The notes below the pieces were generated by a model, which was given only the letters and a program-made list of their open reading frames with translations, was not told the DNA's origin and did not search any database. From Tubulinosema ratisbonensis (Eukaryota; Microsporidia; Tubulinosematidae): 18,769 bases of DNA. Of this stretch, positions 1 through 8,394 are shown in pieces; the stretch's first letter is position 1, and each line of letters starts with the position of its first letter. The position numbers and the translations under genes were made by a program. The stretch is from positions 1-18,769 of the forward strand of contig RCSS01000388.1 of assembly GCA_004000155.1 (NCBI GenBank). Direction: 5' to 3'.

Positions 1-366
1 TCATATTTCTACTGTCAAGCATTTGAGATGTTAAAAAAATTCAGAAACTCATCGAGGAATATCAAAAATTTTAACAAATTTGACATTAAAATTTTGTTTA
101 AAGAAAATAGAAGTGGTGAAGTAGGAGGAATTTCTTTTGAAAAAGGTGCATTTGACCCTTATTTTTCATATGGCATTGTGTTTGTAGAAAACACCGATGA
201 TGTTTTAGATATCTTTATTAAAAGTTTACATGAAATTTATCATCTTTTAGGAGCAGAGAGTGACAATGTTTTTGGATCACTAATGAATTGTATTCATGAA
301 ACGAATAATGTTAAATTGTCAATAAAATCAAAAAAAGAGATATTAAAATTTTTAACAAATATTTAA
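1..366 (+). CDS. Reprolysin/ADAM-like (M12B-type) metalloprotease domain, 3' end of gene (5' end outside the window)
   Basis: The reading frame is open from base 1, so the first ATG at 28 is probably internal and the gene is cut by the window edge. Counting from that ATG, residues 68-79 read HEIYHLLGAESD, close to the metzincin zinc motif HExxHxxGxxH; in reprolysins this is followed by Asp. A Met-turn-like SLMN follows (84-87), then LSIKSKKEILKFL, the position and pattern of the last helix of reprolysin catalytic domains (FS.CS...I..FL). The protein ends right after it, so no disintegrin or Cys-rich domain follows. Seen: the third zinc-binding His is Ser and the usual HExGH Gly is Tyr, which suggests weak or lost catalysis. 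Family knowledge: ADAM-like proteases have been described in microsporidia and are secretory. Family assignment is fairly sure; activity is doubtful. The stop codon abuts the convergent 5S gene. Confidence 0.7.
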   Translation, partial: SYFYCQAFEMLKKFRNSSRNIKNFNKFDIKILFKENRSGEVGGISFEKGAFDPYFSYGIVFVENTDDVLDIFIKSLHEIYHLLGAESDNVFGSLMNCIHETNNVKLSIKSKKEILKFLTNI

Positions 367-369
367 AAA
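365..369 (-). terminator. Pol III terminator of the 5S rRNA gene
   Basis: Five T on the minus strand at the 5S 3' end (AAAAA on the plus strand). The run overlaps the last two bases of the TAA stop of the convergent protease gene (364-366). Confidence 0.7.
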
Positions 370-485
370 TTGCAGTACTTGATGTTCCCATATGGTCGCC
401 CACCATAGTACTAATCAAGCTCACACAGGCTTAACTTCGGAGATCTAACGGGTTCCGGTGCTTTTCTGTGGATATGACCGCAACT
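367..485 (-). rRNA. 5S ribosomal RNA (canonical copy)
   Basis: The minus strand begins AGTTGCGGTCATATCCAC and ends with GTACTGCAATTT, closely matching the two ends of yeast 5S rRNA (GGTTGCGGCCATAT ... GTGCTGCAAT). The ends pair as helix I over nine positions without a mismatch. Other helices can be paired by eye: CACAG with CTGTG (helix II), CTTGAT with ATCAAG (helix V) and the CCATATGG hairpin (helix IV). The Pol III internal control region is present (AAGTTAAGC and GGTGGGCGACC boxes). Length is 119 nt, normal for eukaryotic 5S. It is unlinked to other rRNA genes, as in microsporidia with dispersed 5S genes. A T5 run at its 3' end serves as terminator. Its G+C is well above its surroundings, typical of a maintained structural RNA. 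Confidence 0.93.
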
Positions 486-497
486 GTAAATGATTTG

Positions 498-504
498 TAG
501 TGAG
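498..504 (-). promoter_or_regulatory. Upstream element CTCACTA of the 5S rRNA gene
   Basis: CTCACTA lies at -19 to -13 relative to the 5S 5' end. The same heptamer occurs at exactly the same distance upstream of the second 5S copy (8523-8529), with a partly conserved AT-rich stretch between it and the gene. It is therefore either a Pol III upstream element or part of the duplicated unit. Confidence 0.45.
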
Positions 505-540
505 CATAAATATAACAAAAAAAAACATTTAAAAGATAAT

Positions 541-1815
541 TTATTTAATTAATTTAGTCAGATTTACCACATAATCATTCTCATCCTTAATAATAATTTT
601 AGCAAAATATTTATATTCAATATTACTTTGTATTCCATGATTAATAATCTTAGTAAAATAAACATCTTTAGAAAAAGGTTGCAATTTTGAAGAAAGAATA
701 AAAAAATTAGGAACCAATTGATTTTTAAAATATTCACAATCACTAAAAGAAACATTAAATTTAGTAGGAAAGACAGGTAAAAAGGTTTGCTGAAATATTA
801 AATGGCTACACAACCTAGTAGGTCTATCAACAGTAAATAAAAATTGATTTTGTTCTCTTTCTTTTTTCTCATCCACTCCCTCATCTTTTTTTATTTTTTT
901 CTGTAAATTTATGGAGAAAAATTCTTCTGCTGATAAATCCATAAAAATATCAGAAGAAATGGTTGAAAATAAAAACCCATTTACAAAAAAATTAGCAGGG
1001 TTAGAAAAATAAATAATTCTTTTGTTTTTACTAAAAAGATCATATTGTGATTGTGGTAATACATTTTTACAAATAAAATCATCTAAACTTGGAATTAATA
1101 TTATTTTAGAAAAAGTGTCTTTTTTAAGCCATGATTCTAATTTTACTATAAATTCATTTTCATAAAATTTTATTGGATCAATGACAGTTTTGTTAAAATC
1201 AAATTTTAACAAAGGGCCATGTAAAATTAACAAATCTACTTTTTGTAAAAGTAAAGCATCCAATACTTCAAATCCATTTATATCATCATAAAATGGACCT
1301 GAACAACTAATTATTTTTAATGGATCACTTGTATCAACACTCTTTTCGACAGCATTGAAGTCAATCTCAGTCAAATAAAACACATTTTCTGCCACTAAGT
1401 TACATCCCTCTACATTTTTACCTTTGATTGCTAGAACTTGCCCAGGAAAAAAAGAAAAATTCTTTAGAAAAGTAATATCCAATTTTACTGGTACACAATT
1501 ACTGTCATCAATGTTATTGTAAATCATTATGTTATCTTTGCTTAGTTTACTGTTCTCATAATTTATTATCATTCCATAAAAATAGTCTGAGTTTATGCAA
1601 ATAGAATTTGCTGGTTTAAATTCTTTAACATTCAAATGCTCCTTAAAATAATCCTGTAAGCTTAGTAATCTTTGTTTTATGAATTCTTCTAAGTGTTCTT
1701 TTTTATGGTAAAATAAATTTTGTTGTGTTTTAATATTCTTTGGTTTGATTGTTAACCTATCTTTTTTGTTTATTTTAAAATTTGAAAGGATTTTTTCTTT
1801 AAAGTTCTCATCCAT
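541..1815 (-). CDS. POL12: DNA polymerase alpha subunit B (primase-polymerase accessory subunit)
   Basis: This is the regulatory B subunit of the DNA polymerase alpha-primase complex in the nucleus, needed to start replication. At 424 aa it is much shorter than yeast Pol12 (about 700 aa), lacking most of the N-terminal region. Family landmarks appear in order: an OB-fold strand ending FFPGQVLAIKG (122-132); the start of the inactive calcineurin-like phosphoesterase fold at CSGPFYDD (171-178); DLLILHGPLLKFD (194-206); the PN-type core FSNPANFFVNG (270-280) followed by SSDIF; QQTFLPVFP (342-350), which matches the family's Q.SFYPL.P motif; and the C-terminal PNFFILSSKLQPF..DV...INHG block. The ATG at 1813-1815 begins the only long frame. 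No CCC motif is seen upstream. The gene ends 55 bp upstream of the 5S promoter side, on the same strand. Confidence 0.85.
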   Translation of the reverse strand: MDENFKEKILSNFKINKKDRLTIKPKNIKTQQNLFYHKKEHLEEFIKQRLLSLQDYFKEHLNVKEFKPANSICINSDYFYGMIINYENSKLSKDNIMIYNNIDDSNCVPVKLDITFLKNFSFFPGQVLAIKGKNVEGCNLVAENVFYLTEIDFNAVEKSVDTSDPLKIISCSGPFYDDINGFEVLDALLLQKVDLLILHGPLLKFDFNKTVIDPIKFYENEFIVKLESWLKKDTFSKIILIPSLDDFICKNVLPQSQYDLFSKNKRIIYFSNPANFFVNGFLFSTISSDIFMDLSAEEFFSINLQKKIKKDEGVDEKKEREQNQFLFTVDRPTRLCSHLIFQQTFLPVFPTKFNVSFSDCEYFKNQLVPNFFILSSKLQPFSKDVYFTKIINHGIQSNIEYKYFAKIIIKDENDYVVNLTKLIK

Positions 1816-2162
1816 AAAAAATATTTTATTTATAAAAATTTATTTGTATTTTAAATTAGAAAAATTTAAATGCAATTATTATAAAATAAATGCAAATTTA
1901 TTATTGTTTTTTTGGTGTTAAATTTTTTAATATTAATATTTTAAAAATCATAATCTCATAAATTTGATCTAAGAAGAAATTTAATTTTATTTTCTTAAAT
2001 TTAGATATTTTTCTCCCTTAAAAATAAGCTAAAATTATTGATTCTTTTGACACAAATTAAATAAAACTTACATCAAAAAATCTAATTTTAATTTAATAAA
2101 TTCTAAGAAAAATGAAACTAATTTACTTTTTAAGTTTAAAATAAAAAAAAAATATTTTTACA
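1816..2162. other. AT-rich divergent spacer between the POL12 and acyltransferase genes
   Basis: Holds the promoters of two divergent genes. I see long A/T runs and one CTCCCTTAAAA at about 2012-2022 that resembles the CCC motif but is not next to an ATG. No gene or RNA is recognised. Confidence 0.5.
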
Positions 2163-3218
2163 ATGCATAAATCAACAAAAATGAAATTTACATCATTTCT
2201 CAACAAAGCAAATCTATTGACAACAGTTGTGCTTTACTGCAGCTTATACCCACCTATAATTGTTGTTTGTATTCTTGCAGAATGGTGCACTACAGGATCT
2301 AGGCTCAGAAAAGAGTTAGTTAAAATTCTTAAGTCTTATTGGTCACACATTACCTTTGCTTTTTTTAGCTTCTATCTAAAAAATAACATAACAATAGTTT
2401 ATAATAAGAAATTTCTCAAACCAAGAAGGTCATTGGTCATTTCTAACCATGTAAGCAATTATGATTGGATAGTTCTAATAAAAATTTTTTATTTTTTTGA
2501 AAAATTTTATGAGCTGTCAATAATTTTGAAAAAGGAATTGGAAAAACTACCAATTGTTGGAAGAGGTATGAAAATGTTTAATTATATTTTTCTAAAAAGG
2601 GATCTTAAATCAGATGAAGAAGTAATTAAGAGGAATATGGTTAAATTACAGAATGAAAAAGAATTTTACCTTCTGTTATTTCCAGAAGGAACCATTTTAT
2701 GTGAATCCACACACAAATTATCTGAAAAATGGGCAGAAACAACTCAGTTTAATTTTAATTTTGAGAATGTTTTGATACCTCGTAAAACAGGATTTAATTT
2801 GATAATTAACTCATTGTTTGATAAAATTGATAATTTAACAGACATAACAATATTTAACATTCCTAAAACAAAATACATTCATGACACTTTATCGGTGGAA
2901 AATTTGTTTATAAAAAAGAATGTTAAATTTAATTTTTTATTTTTGATTGATGTCTATGAAAAAAATGAAGAAATGAAACAAGAAGATTTTATTTATAAAA
3001 TATTTGATAGAAAAAATGAGGTGTTAAAGAAATATCACAACAGTAATTTAGAGTTTATTGATTTTTTAGTGCAAGAAAGATTGGTTAACAATGAGTATGA
3101 GATTATTGATATTAATTTTACAGGTTTAATTACTTATTTTATTTATTTTGTTGTTATTTTTTCTCTCTCTGTTTTATTTTATTACTCTTATTCAATTTTA
3201 TTGTCTTGTAAAATATAA
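2163..3218 (+). CDS. Membrane acyltransferase, PlsC/LPLAT family (LPA or lysophospholipid acyltransferase; AGPAT5/LCLAT1/yeast Cst26-like)
   Basis: Probably transfers an acyl group from acyl-CoA to a lysophospholipid (LPA to PA, or remodelling of lyso-PI or lysocardiolipin) in the ER membrane. Motifs in order: N-terminal hydrophobic segment at about 19-40; SNHVSNYDW (94-102) with catalytic H96 and D101 in the HX4D arrangement and the Trp typical of the AGPAT5/LCLAT1/Cst26 branch; FLKRD (143-147), block II; FPEGT (173-177), block III; and VLIPRKTGF (203-211), block IV. A strong C-terminal membrane segment occupies about 320-347. At 351 aa it has the usual family length. The ATG at 2163 gives the membrane segment its normal start; the in-frame Met at codon 7 is an alternative. 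No CCC motif precedes it. Substrate choice cannot be read from sequence. Confidence 0.85.
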   Translation: MHKSTKMKFTSFLNKANLLTTVVLYCSLYPPIIVVCILAEWCTTGSRLRKELVKILKSYWSHITFAFFSFYLKNNITIVYNKKFLKPRRSLVISNHVSNYDWIVLIKIFYFFEKFYELSIILKKELEKLPIVGRGMKMFNYIFLKRDLKSDEEVIKRNMVKLQNEKEFYLLLFPEGTILCESTHKLSEKWAETTQFNFNFENVLIPRKTGFNLIINSLFDKIDNLTDITIFNIPKTKYIHDTLSVENLFIKKNVKFNFLFLIDVYEKNEEMKQEDFIYKIFDRKNEVLKKYHNSNLEFIDFLVQERLVNNEYEIIDINFTGLITYFIYFVVIFSLSVLFYYSYSILLSCKI

Positions 3219-3323
3219 GTAATAAACCAAAACAAGAAAATTTCTTTTTAAATAAATTTGTAAATTTATTTTTTAAGTATTTTCTTGTATTTTATGCAAT
3301 TATTAAGAAAACATATTTAATAT

Positions 3324-3327
3324 NNNN
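3324..3327. other. Assembly gap of four Ns in the spacer between two convergent genes
   Basis: NNNN lies between the acyltransferase stop and the RPT3 stop; its true size is unknown. Single Ns elsewhere lie at 7067, 7696, 8558, 9220, 9229, 12063, 12299, 12363, 14478, 14595, 14650-14651, 16043, 16138 and 16260. Confidence 0.95.
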
Positions 3328-3342
3328 TCATTTTATTACATT

Positions 3343-4488
3343 TTAATTATAAAATGAAGGTTGACTACTTTTACCACCTATAACCTTAGAATAAGCCTCT
3401 TCAAAATGTTTTTGCTTAATAATATAACTACTATTTCTTACTGCTAAAAGACCTGCCTCTTGGCAAATAGAATTAATCTCAGCACAGCTAATTCTATCTG
3501 GTCTGTTAACAAAGTCTTCTAAATTGACATCCTTGTCTAAACTCATTTTCTGGGTTATAGCATTAAAAACAAGTCTTTTTTGTCTTTTATCAGGAAAAGG
3601 AAATTCTATTTTTCTGTCTAATCTGCCTGGTCTTAAGAGTGCTGGATCAATTGTATCTGCCCTGTTAGTAGCCATAATCACTTTAACATTGCTGGTCTGA
3701 TCAAATCCATCCATTTGGTTAAGTAATTCTAGTAAAACTCTTTGTACCTCTCTGTCTGCACTGGTATTAGCATCAAACCTTTTAGTAGCAATTGAATCTA
3801 CTTCGTCTATAAAAACAATGGAAGGTGCTTTTTCTTTTGCCATCCTAAAAACATCTCTTACCATTCTGGGTCCTTCTCCTAAATACTTTTGCACAAATTC
3901 ACTCCCATTTACTTTTATAAAAGTAGCATTTGTTTGGTTAGCCACTGCTTTGACTAACATTGTTTTACCTGTGCCTGGTGGTCCATAAAGCAATACTCCT
4001 CTTGGTGGATCTATTCCTATTTGTTTATACAATTCATGCTGTAACAAAGGTAATTCTACTGTCTCTCTTATTTCTTGTTTCTGAACATCTAACCCTCCTA
4101 TATCAGCATAAGTTACGTCTGGTCTCTCTTCTTCCCCTAAAACAGGGATAGTAGAATCAGCCTCAGGTGGTAAAACATCCACCACTGCTGAAGAATGTCT
4201 GTGTAAAGCAACTGTTGTGTTAGGTCTTAGCAATGATTTATCAACAGTTGAGAGTAAATTTACCACTGAGTGCATTCCAGCTGTGCTCATAACTATAGCT
4301 GTTTTATTGTCTATGACTTCTAAGAATTGACCCATGATCAAAGGAATACTTTTTACTCTGTTTATTTCATCCTTAGCTCTCACTACTTCTTTTTCTAAAG
4401 ATTTAAGTTCATCTTTGATTAATCTTTCTTTTAGTAAAAGTATTTTATGCTCTTTTTGTAAAGCTTTGTATGTTTCATATTCAGACAT
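3343..4488 (-). CDS. RPT3: 26S proteasome regulatory ATPase subunit Rpt3 (PSMC4)
   Basis: One of the six AAA+ ATPases of the 19S base, which unfold ubiquitinated substrates and feed them into the 20S core. Order: coiled coil 1-48, OB domain about 50-115, then the AAA+ domain with YADIGGLD (127-134), Walker A GPPGTGKT (169-176), pore loop [12 protein letters not shown] (201-212), Walker B IVFIDEVD (224-231), sensor Asn in MATNRAD (272-278) and arginine-finger region RPGRLDR (286-292). The string [16 protein letters not shown] and the pore-loop and SICQEAG regions match Rpt3 better than the other Rpts. The C-terminus ends FYN, keeping the HbYX motif (hydrophobic-Tyr-any) that docks into the 20S alpha ring. 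At 381 aa it is slightly shorter than yeast Rpt3, with the loss at the N-terminus. A CCC motif lies four bases before the ATG. Confidence 0.95.
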   Translation of the reverse strand: MSEYETYKALQKEHKILLLKERLIKDELKSLEKEVVRAKDEINRVKSIPLIMGQFLEVIDNKTAIVMSTAGMHSVVNLLSTVDKSLLRPNTTVALHRHSSAVVDVLPPEADSTIPVLGEEERPDVTYADIGGLDVQKQEIRETVELPLLQHELYKQIGIDPPRGVLLYGPPGTGKTMLVKAVANQTNATFIKVNGSEFVQKYLGEGPRMVRDVFRMAKEKAPSIVFIDEVDSIATKRFDANTSADREVQRVLLELLNQMDGFDQTSNVKVIMATNRADTIDPALLRPGRLDRKIEFPFPDKRQKRLVFNAITQKMSLDKDVNLEDFVNRPDRISCAEINSICQEAGLLAVRNSSYIIKQKHFEEAYSKVIGGKSSQPSFYN

Positions 4489-4500
4489 TTAAGGGTTCAC
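4489..4500 (-). promoter_or_regulatory. CCC-type start-site motif of RPT3
   Basis: The minus strand reads GTGAACCCTTAA directly before ATG, leaving four bases between CCC and the start codon. This is the microsporidian CCC-like motif and implies a very short 5' UTR. Confidence 0.7.
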
Positions 4501-4559
4501 CTAAATAAAATATAATATTTTAATTTTTAATAAATAAATATTCTTTTATAAAAATAATA

Positions 4560-4671
4560 AATAATATTAATATAAGATTAAAATTTAAATTAATTTATAT
4601 TTTATACAAAATATTATAAATATTTATTAAATATAAATTAATTTAAATTTTAATCTTATTTCAATATTATT
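4560..4671. repeat. Long inverted repeat (hairpin), arms of about 43 bp
   Basis: The 31 bases at 4572-4602 are the exact reverse complement of 4629-4659, around a 26-base loop. The pairing continues outward to 4560 and 4671 with two mismatches. The arms are almost pure A/T with a few G and C (the AAGAT/ATCTT steps), so simple AT richness explains part but not all of the match. It lies 70-180 bp upstream of the RPT3 ATG. It could be a small MITE-like element, a cruciform, or a remnant of local inverted duplication. Confidence 0.8.
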
Positions 4672-4935
4672 AATCATAACAAGTTTAATTTATTAAAATT
4701 GACTTAAACATATGAAAATTTCTTAGTAATATCAAGCCATAATAAAGAAAGATAAGGTTTCTTTTGTTTTGAGATTGTTTGAGGAGTTAATATTACTATT
4801 TAAGTTATTTAAATAAATTGGATATTTACCTGAAAACATACTTTATCTATTTTATATTCTTATTTATACTTTTAATGTTCTAGATCATCTAGTACAAAAC
4901 AGGCAATTAATGTCTTAATGACATAAAAGTCAGTG

Positions 4936-5944
4936 TCAGGTTATTATTAACATGATAGCCCTGGCACAGAGATAAAAATCAATCGCGGGTATTTTCTGAG
5001 TAAAACATGAATATTTATTTCTAATTGTTATATCTTCATAACACAATATTTTATAAATGGGTTAAAAACCTCAGTTTATAGTTTATTTTTTATTTATAAT
5101 TTTTGAATAAAAATACCTATGTCTAACAGAAAGAGAATTTTAAATAAACAAAAGATAAAATCCATTTTTTAAAAAACTTATTATTTAGGTCATATCTCTC
5201 AAGATACGACACTAATATATTAAAAAATTGTAATAAAAATAAGAAACTTTAAAACAAAGTGAATACTTTAGTTTGTTCATAATTTAATTTATTTTTCAAA
5301 ACTTTGAAATAGACATCAAAAATTTAAAGAAGAAAGTAATCAATGAAAGTTTTATTACTTTAATAAATTATACAAACAAACTTTAATAAGTATTTTATAA
5401 ACACATGATAATCCATCAAAGGTGCATTAAAAATATAATCTTTTTTGAAATTTTGTTAAAAAATCATTTTATAAAAATTTACATTTAAATATTTTAAATA
5501 ACAAGTTTTTGTACGATTAATAAGAACTTAAGTTATTTTTAATCTTTCATCTTATTTTTTAACTAAATATCTAATATTAGGATTTAATATACATTTAAAC
5601 TGTGTGATGTGAAACCAACACCTAAACTGATAGAGCAGTCAATTCTTTTTTTCTTTAATTTATATTTTTTGAGATTTATTTTTCTTTCTCTGACATAAGC
5701 TTGAGAAGTGAATTTGACTTAAGGTGTAAATAGAGTGTACGGGGTGGGTTTTAGTGGGTAAAAGGCTCATAGTATCTTGAAATATACCTTGTTATGTAGA
5801 AACATACAGTGTCTTGTATTTTTTATCAAATAAGTATCTTTTATGAGAATAAAAAAATATAATAGTAGATTTTTCTACAAATTTGCCATCCTTAGACAAA
5901 AAAAAGTTAGATGGGTTTGCTTTTCCTACTTCTAAGTTAAATAT
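4936..5944 (-). pseudogene. Possible decayed protein gene: several stop-free minus-strand blocks in one long spacer
   Basis: No intact gene is seen in 4489-6166. Minus-strand blocks still read like protein: 5795-5944 (50 codons, containing SNFFLSKDGKFVEKS), then after one TAA in the same frame 5663-5791 (43 codons); 5126-5248 (41 codons, same frame as those two, containing VSYLERYDLNNKFFKKW); and 4939-5061 (41 codons, shifted frame, containing ILCYEDITIRNKYSCF). Patches at 4930-5000 and 5590-5960 are less AT-rich than neighbouring spacer. No family is recognised. At roughly one stop per ten codons in such DNA, open runs of 40-50 codons occur by chance, and the plus strand around 5840-5930 is partly open too, so this is a suggestion only. 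Confidence 0.3.
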
Positions 5945-6166
5945 TTATCTAAAAGTATCTATCGCACATAGAGATTGTATTATAGTAAAATTAAGTTATC
6001 AATCATAAATCCAGAACAAAATAAATACAAGATTTTAAACTTCTTACATAACTTTACCTTTTTATTTATTTAAAAATTAATTCAAAAAAAAAGATAAGAG
6101 GTAAAAATAATTATAATTTAAATAAACAATTTTTATATTTTTATTAATTTTATTTATCTTATTTTC

Positions 6167-7537
6167 CTAATAAAATTTGGTGATTTCTTTGTTTGCTTTA
6201 TCTTTGTTTAATGCTTTCTTGCTTTGATTTTTATTAACCTTCTTTTTTACTTTCTTAAAACAATTACAAGGTGTAGGATTATCATCACTTACTGGTTGAG
6301 TAAGCCATAAAAGTTGGTCAGTTTGAAAAATAACTTCTTTTTCTTTTTGTAATTCTGCTAATTTTTGTGGATTATTCTTTAAAAAGCAATATTCTTTTAA
6401 AGAATGATCTAAATACTTTCTATAATTGAACCCATAAAAATAATATTCATCTTCTGGATCAGAAACTATTTCTTTGTAAATATTTTCCCATTTTTTTTCT
6501 CTTTTTTTATTTTCTTCTGGAAGAGAAGAATCTATAAAATCACTTTCTAACCTGGCATGTTTATTATAAACTTTAATAAAAGCTTCTTTAAGAATCTCTC
6601 TATCTTTTAAAACTGGTGCACTCTTAAAATACCCATTCCAAATTACATCTTTAAGTCCTATTTTTTTAGAAATAATTCTTTTCACTCTCATAGCAAAATC
6701 TGCTGGTATTTCTCCCTCTAATTTCACTCTGGGTGGTAACCAATGAACTTCTACATCTAATTTCCATCTACTCATCAAATACAACAAATGAATAAAAAAA
6801 GTGTGCTTAGAAGTATTCCAGTAAGGGTCTAAAAGATTCTTTCTATATTTTATAGCCACTGGGCAAACCACTGCTTCTAAGTCAAATGCTCCTTTTTGGT
6901 ACAAAACTGAATATTTATTATTTACACATGTACCTTCTGGAAAAATAAGCATTGATGCTTTATTTTTAGCCACGTGTTCTTTTATCATTCCTAATACTTT
7001 AGTTCTATCATTTCTATCACTTCTTTTAAATAAAAGTGACCCATTTTTAGTTAAAATACTTTTATANAGGAACCCAAACAATCCTCCATGTGACTCAGCA
7101 ACGCTTGCGTGTGCAAATTTATGAGAAGAAAGCACCAAATAATCTAAAAATGATGTGTGATTGGCTACAAATACATGTGGAACATGAAGTTTTCTTTTAT
7201 TACCAAAATGTTTTATCCTTGCTCCGAAAGAAGTCACAAAAACTTTACAATAAAATAGAAATGACTCTGCTATTTTCTTTTCGTCATTTTTAATTATTGC
7301 TTTAATGAACAAAATGAAAAAAATCCCTGAACCTCCAATAAACCAAAGTATTCTGTACGGTAGAAGAAAAAAGTATCTGATTAACAATGAGAAAATGTAA
7401 AAGATACCCGAACCATTCAGCTCTCCAGGCTTGATTGGTCTAAAACATTTAGTAAAATCATCCTTAAAGAGTGCTCTTGATCCCATTCTGATGAAATCTA
7501 TTGCGTCGAGCAAGCTTTGTCTCTTCTTTAATTTCAT
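6167..7537 (-). CDS. Glycerol-3-phosphate acyltransferase, GPAT3/GPAT4 (AGPAT6-like) type
   Basis: Catalyses the first acyl-CoA-dependent step of glycerolipid synthesis (glycerol-3-phosphate to lysophosphatidate) in the ER membrane. PlsC-family blocks in order: NHTSFLD (126-132) with H127 and D132; GSLLFKRSDRNDR (166-178), the subfamily's block II with DR; LIFPEGTCVNN (197-207), where the TCVNN extension is characteristic of GPAT3/4; then CPVAIKY (225-231) and DPYWNTSK (237-244), like the PVAIKY...FWNS of animal GPAT3/4. Membrane-type stretches lie at about 44-80. At 456 aa it is close to human GPAT3/4. The ambiguous codon 157 is CTN, so it is Leu regardless. The C-terminal tail (about 330-456) is Lys/Glu-rich and not recognised. 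A CCC motif lies nine bases before ATG. Confidence 0.87.
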   Translation of the reverse strand: MKLKKRQSLLDAIDFIRMGSRALFKDDFTKCFRPIKPGELNGSGIFYIFSLLIRYFFLLPYRILWFIGGSGIFFILFIKAIIKNDEKKIAESFLFYCKVFVTSFGARIKHFGNKRKLHVPHVFVANHTSFLDYLVLSSHKFAHASVAESHGGLFGFXYKSILTKNGSLLFKRSDRNDRTKVLGMIKEHVAKNKASMLIFPEGTCVNNKYSVLYQKGAFDLEAVVCPVAIKYRKNLLDPYWNTSKHTFFIHLLYLMSRWKLDVEVHWLPPRVKLEGEIPADFAMRVKRIISKKIGLKDVIWNGYFKSAPVLKDREILKEAFIKVYNKHARLESDFIDSSLPEENKKREKKWENIYKEIVSDPEDEYYFYGFNYRKYLDHSLKEYCFLKNNPQKLAELQKEKEVIFQTDQLLWLTQPVSDDNPTPCNCFKKVKKKVNKNQSKKALNKDKANKEITKFY

Positions 7538-7552
7538 GCTTGTTTAGGGATT
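7538..7552 (-). promoter_or_regulatory. CCC-type start-site motif of the GPAT gene
   Basis: The minus strand reads ATCCCTAAACAAGC before ATG; CCCTAAA starts 12 bases upstream of the start codon. Same motif as before RPT3. Confidence 0.55.
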
Positions 7553-7711
7553 TATTTTTTTTTAAATTTAAAGGAGAATTGTTTCAAATTTATTTATAAT
7601 TTGTTAAAATAATAAATAAAAAATAATTTATCAAAAAATAAAAAAATAAATAAAAGATATTTTTTAAAATCTTATCAGCTGTCAAAAATTTAATGNTTTT
7701 ATATGAAAAAT

Positions 7712-8350
7712 TTATTTTGAATTTTCCATTCTTTTTTTTACATTTTGTACTTTTTTCAACCTAAAAAATTCTTCTCTTTCATTCTCATCCAACTCAGAAA
7801 AAATGTAGGAAAGAGTGTTTTTTAATTTAGGAATCATCAAAAACTCTAAAGAATTAATTTTTCTGTTGGTGCTTTGAAATACCTCATTCAAGCCACGGAA
7901 AGAGTTTTGTAACATACATAACTCAACCAATAAATTTAAAGCGGTAATAAACTGATCTCTACATTTCATAAGTGATTGACCTGTCTTGCCATAGGAAATT
8001 ACTGGTGCTTTGTCATGTTGTATAACTTTAAAGTTAGGTATTGAAACACCAGACACTTGTTCTACTGAAGTATCAATAAAAATAGGCTTCTTTTTACAAG
8101 CATTAATGTAAGTAGAAACTGAAGCACCAAGGTATTCTGAGTGTGCTAAACTATCATAACAATTGTTAATGAATGTTTCAGCTACTCTCTTTTTCTCATC
8201 TAAAACCTTCTGTAGTTGTCTAAATCTGGCTTGTAAAGCATCGCTTTTCTTTTTTAGCAGACTATGACCTTTTTCTGCACTTTTTAGTTTTGTTTCAATG
8301 ATCGTTTTGTTCATTCTTGTTGGAAAGATTGCTATTCTCTTGTCAGACAT
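7712..8350 (-). CDS. VMA8: V-type proton ATPase subunit D
   Basis: Subunit D is the central rotor stalk of the V1 sector, linking ATP hydrolysis to proton pumping. Starting at MSDKRIAIFPTRM, the N-terminus gives the family signature (IFPTRM, then AEKGHSLLKKKSDAL at about 25-39), a long coiled-coil helix, a variable middle region, and the C-terminal helix with LVELCMLQNSF, STNRKINSLE (the TNRRVNALE signature), IPKLKNT, and SELDENEREEFFRLKK. At 212 aa it is compact compared with yeast (256 aa), mainly through loss of the C-terminal tail. The frame is open further upstream to an ATG at 8449, but those 33 codons are 5S-copy sequence and AT spacer, and the family N-terminus begins exactly at the 8348-8350 ATG, which I chose. 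No CCC motif; only 41 bp separate the ATG from the second 5S copy. Confidence 0.93.
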   Translation of the reverse strand: MSDKRIAIFPTRMNKTIIETKLKSAEKGHSLLKKKSDALQARFRQLQKVLDEKKRVAETFINNCYDSLAHSEYLGASVSTYINACKKKPIFIDTSVEQVSGVSIPNFKVIQHDKAPVISYGKTGQSLMKCRDQFITALNLLVELCMLQNSFRGLNEVFQSTNRKINSLEFLMIPKLKNTLSYIFSELDENEREEFFRLKKVQNVKKRMENSK

Positions 8351-8388
8351 GAGTTTATTAAAATTATTAATAAAAAATATTAAAAAAT

Positions 8389-8394
8389 AAAAAA
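8389..8394 (-). terminator. Pol III terminator of the second 5S copy
   Basis: Six T at the 3' end of the copy on the minus strand, followed by A and another T6. It lies within 45 bp of the VMA8 start codon. Confidence 0.5.

Noticed and set aside
370..510. The shared sequence at 370-510 and 8395-8532 as a mobile element or CRISPR-like repeat
   Set aside because: It is explained fully by 5S rRNA: length, helices, internal control region and yeast similarity.
564..755. Minus-strand frame within the POL12 gene
   Set aside because: Overlaps the POL12 C-terminal coding region in another frame; Leu/Ile-rich translation from AT-rich codons.
3960..4151. Plus-strand frame across RPT3
   Set aside because: Complement of a highly conserved AAA+ coding region; a shadow frame.
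7090..7293. Plus-strand frame opposite the GPAT gene
   Set aside because: Antisense of the catalytic region; no independent evidence.
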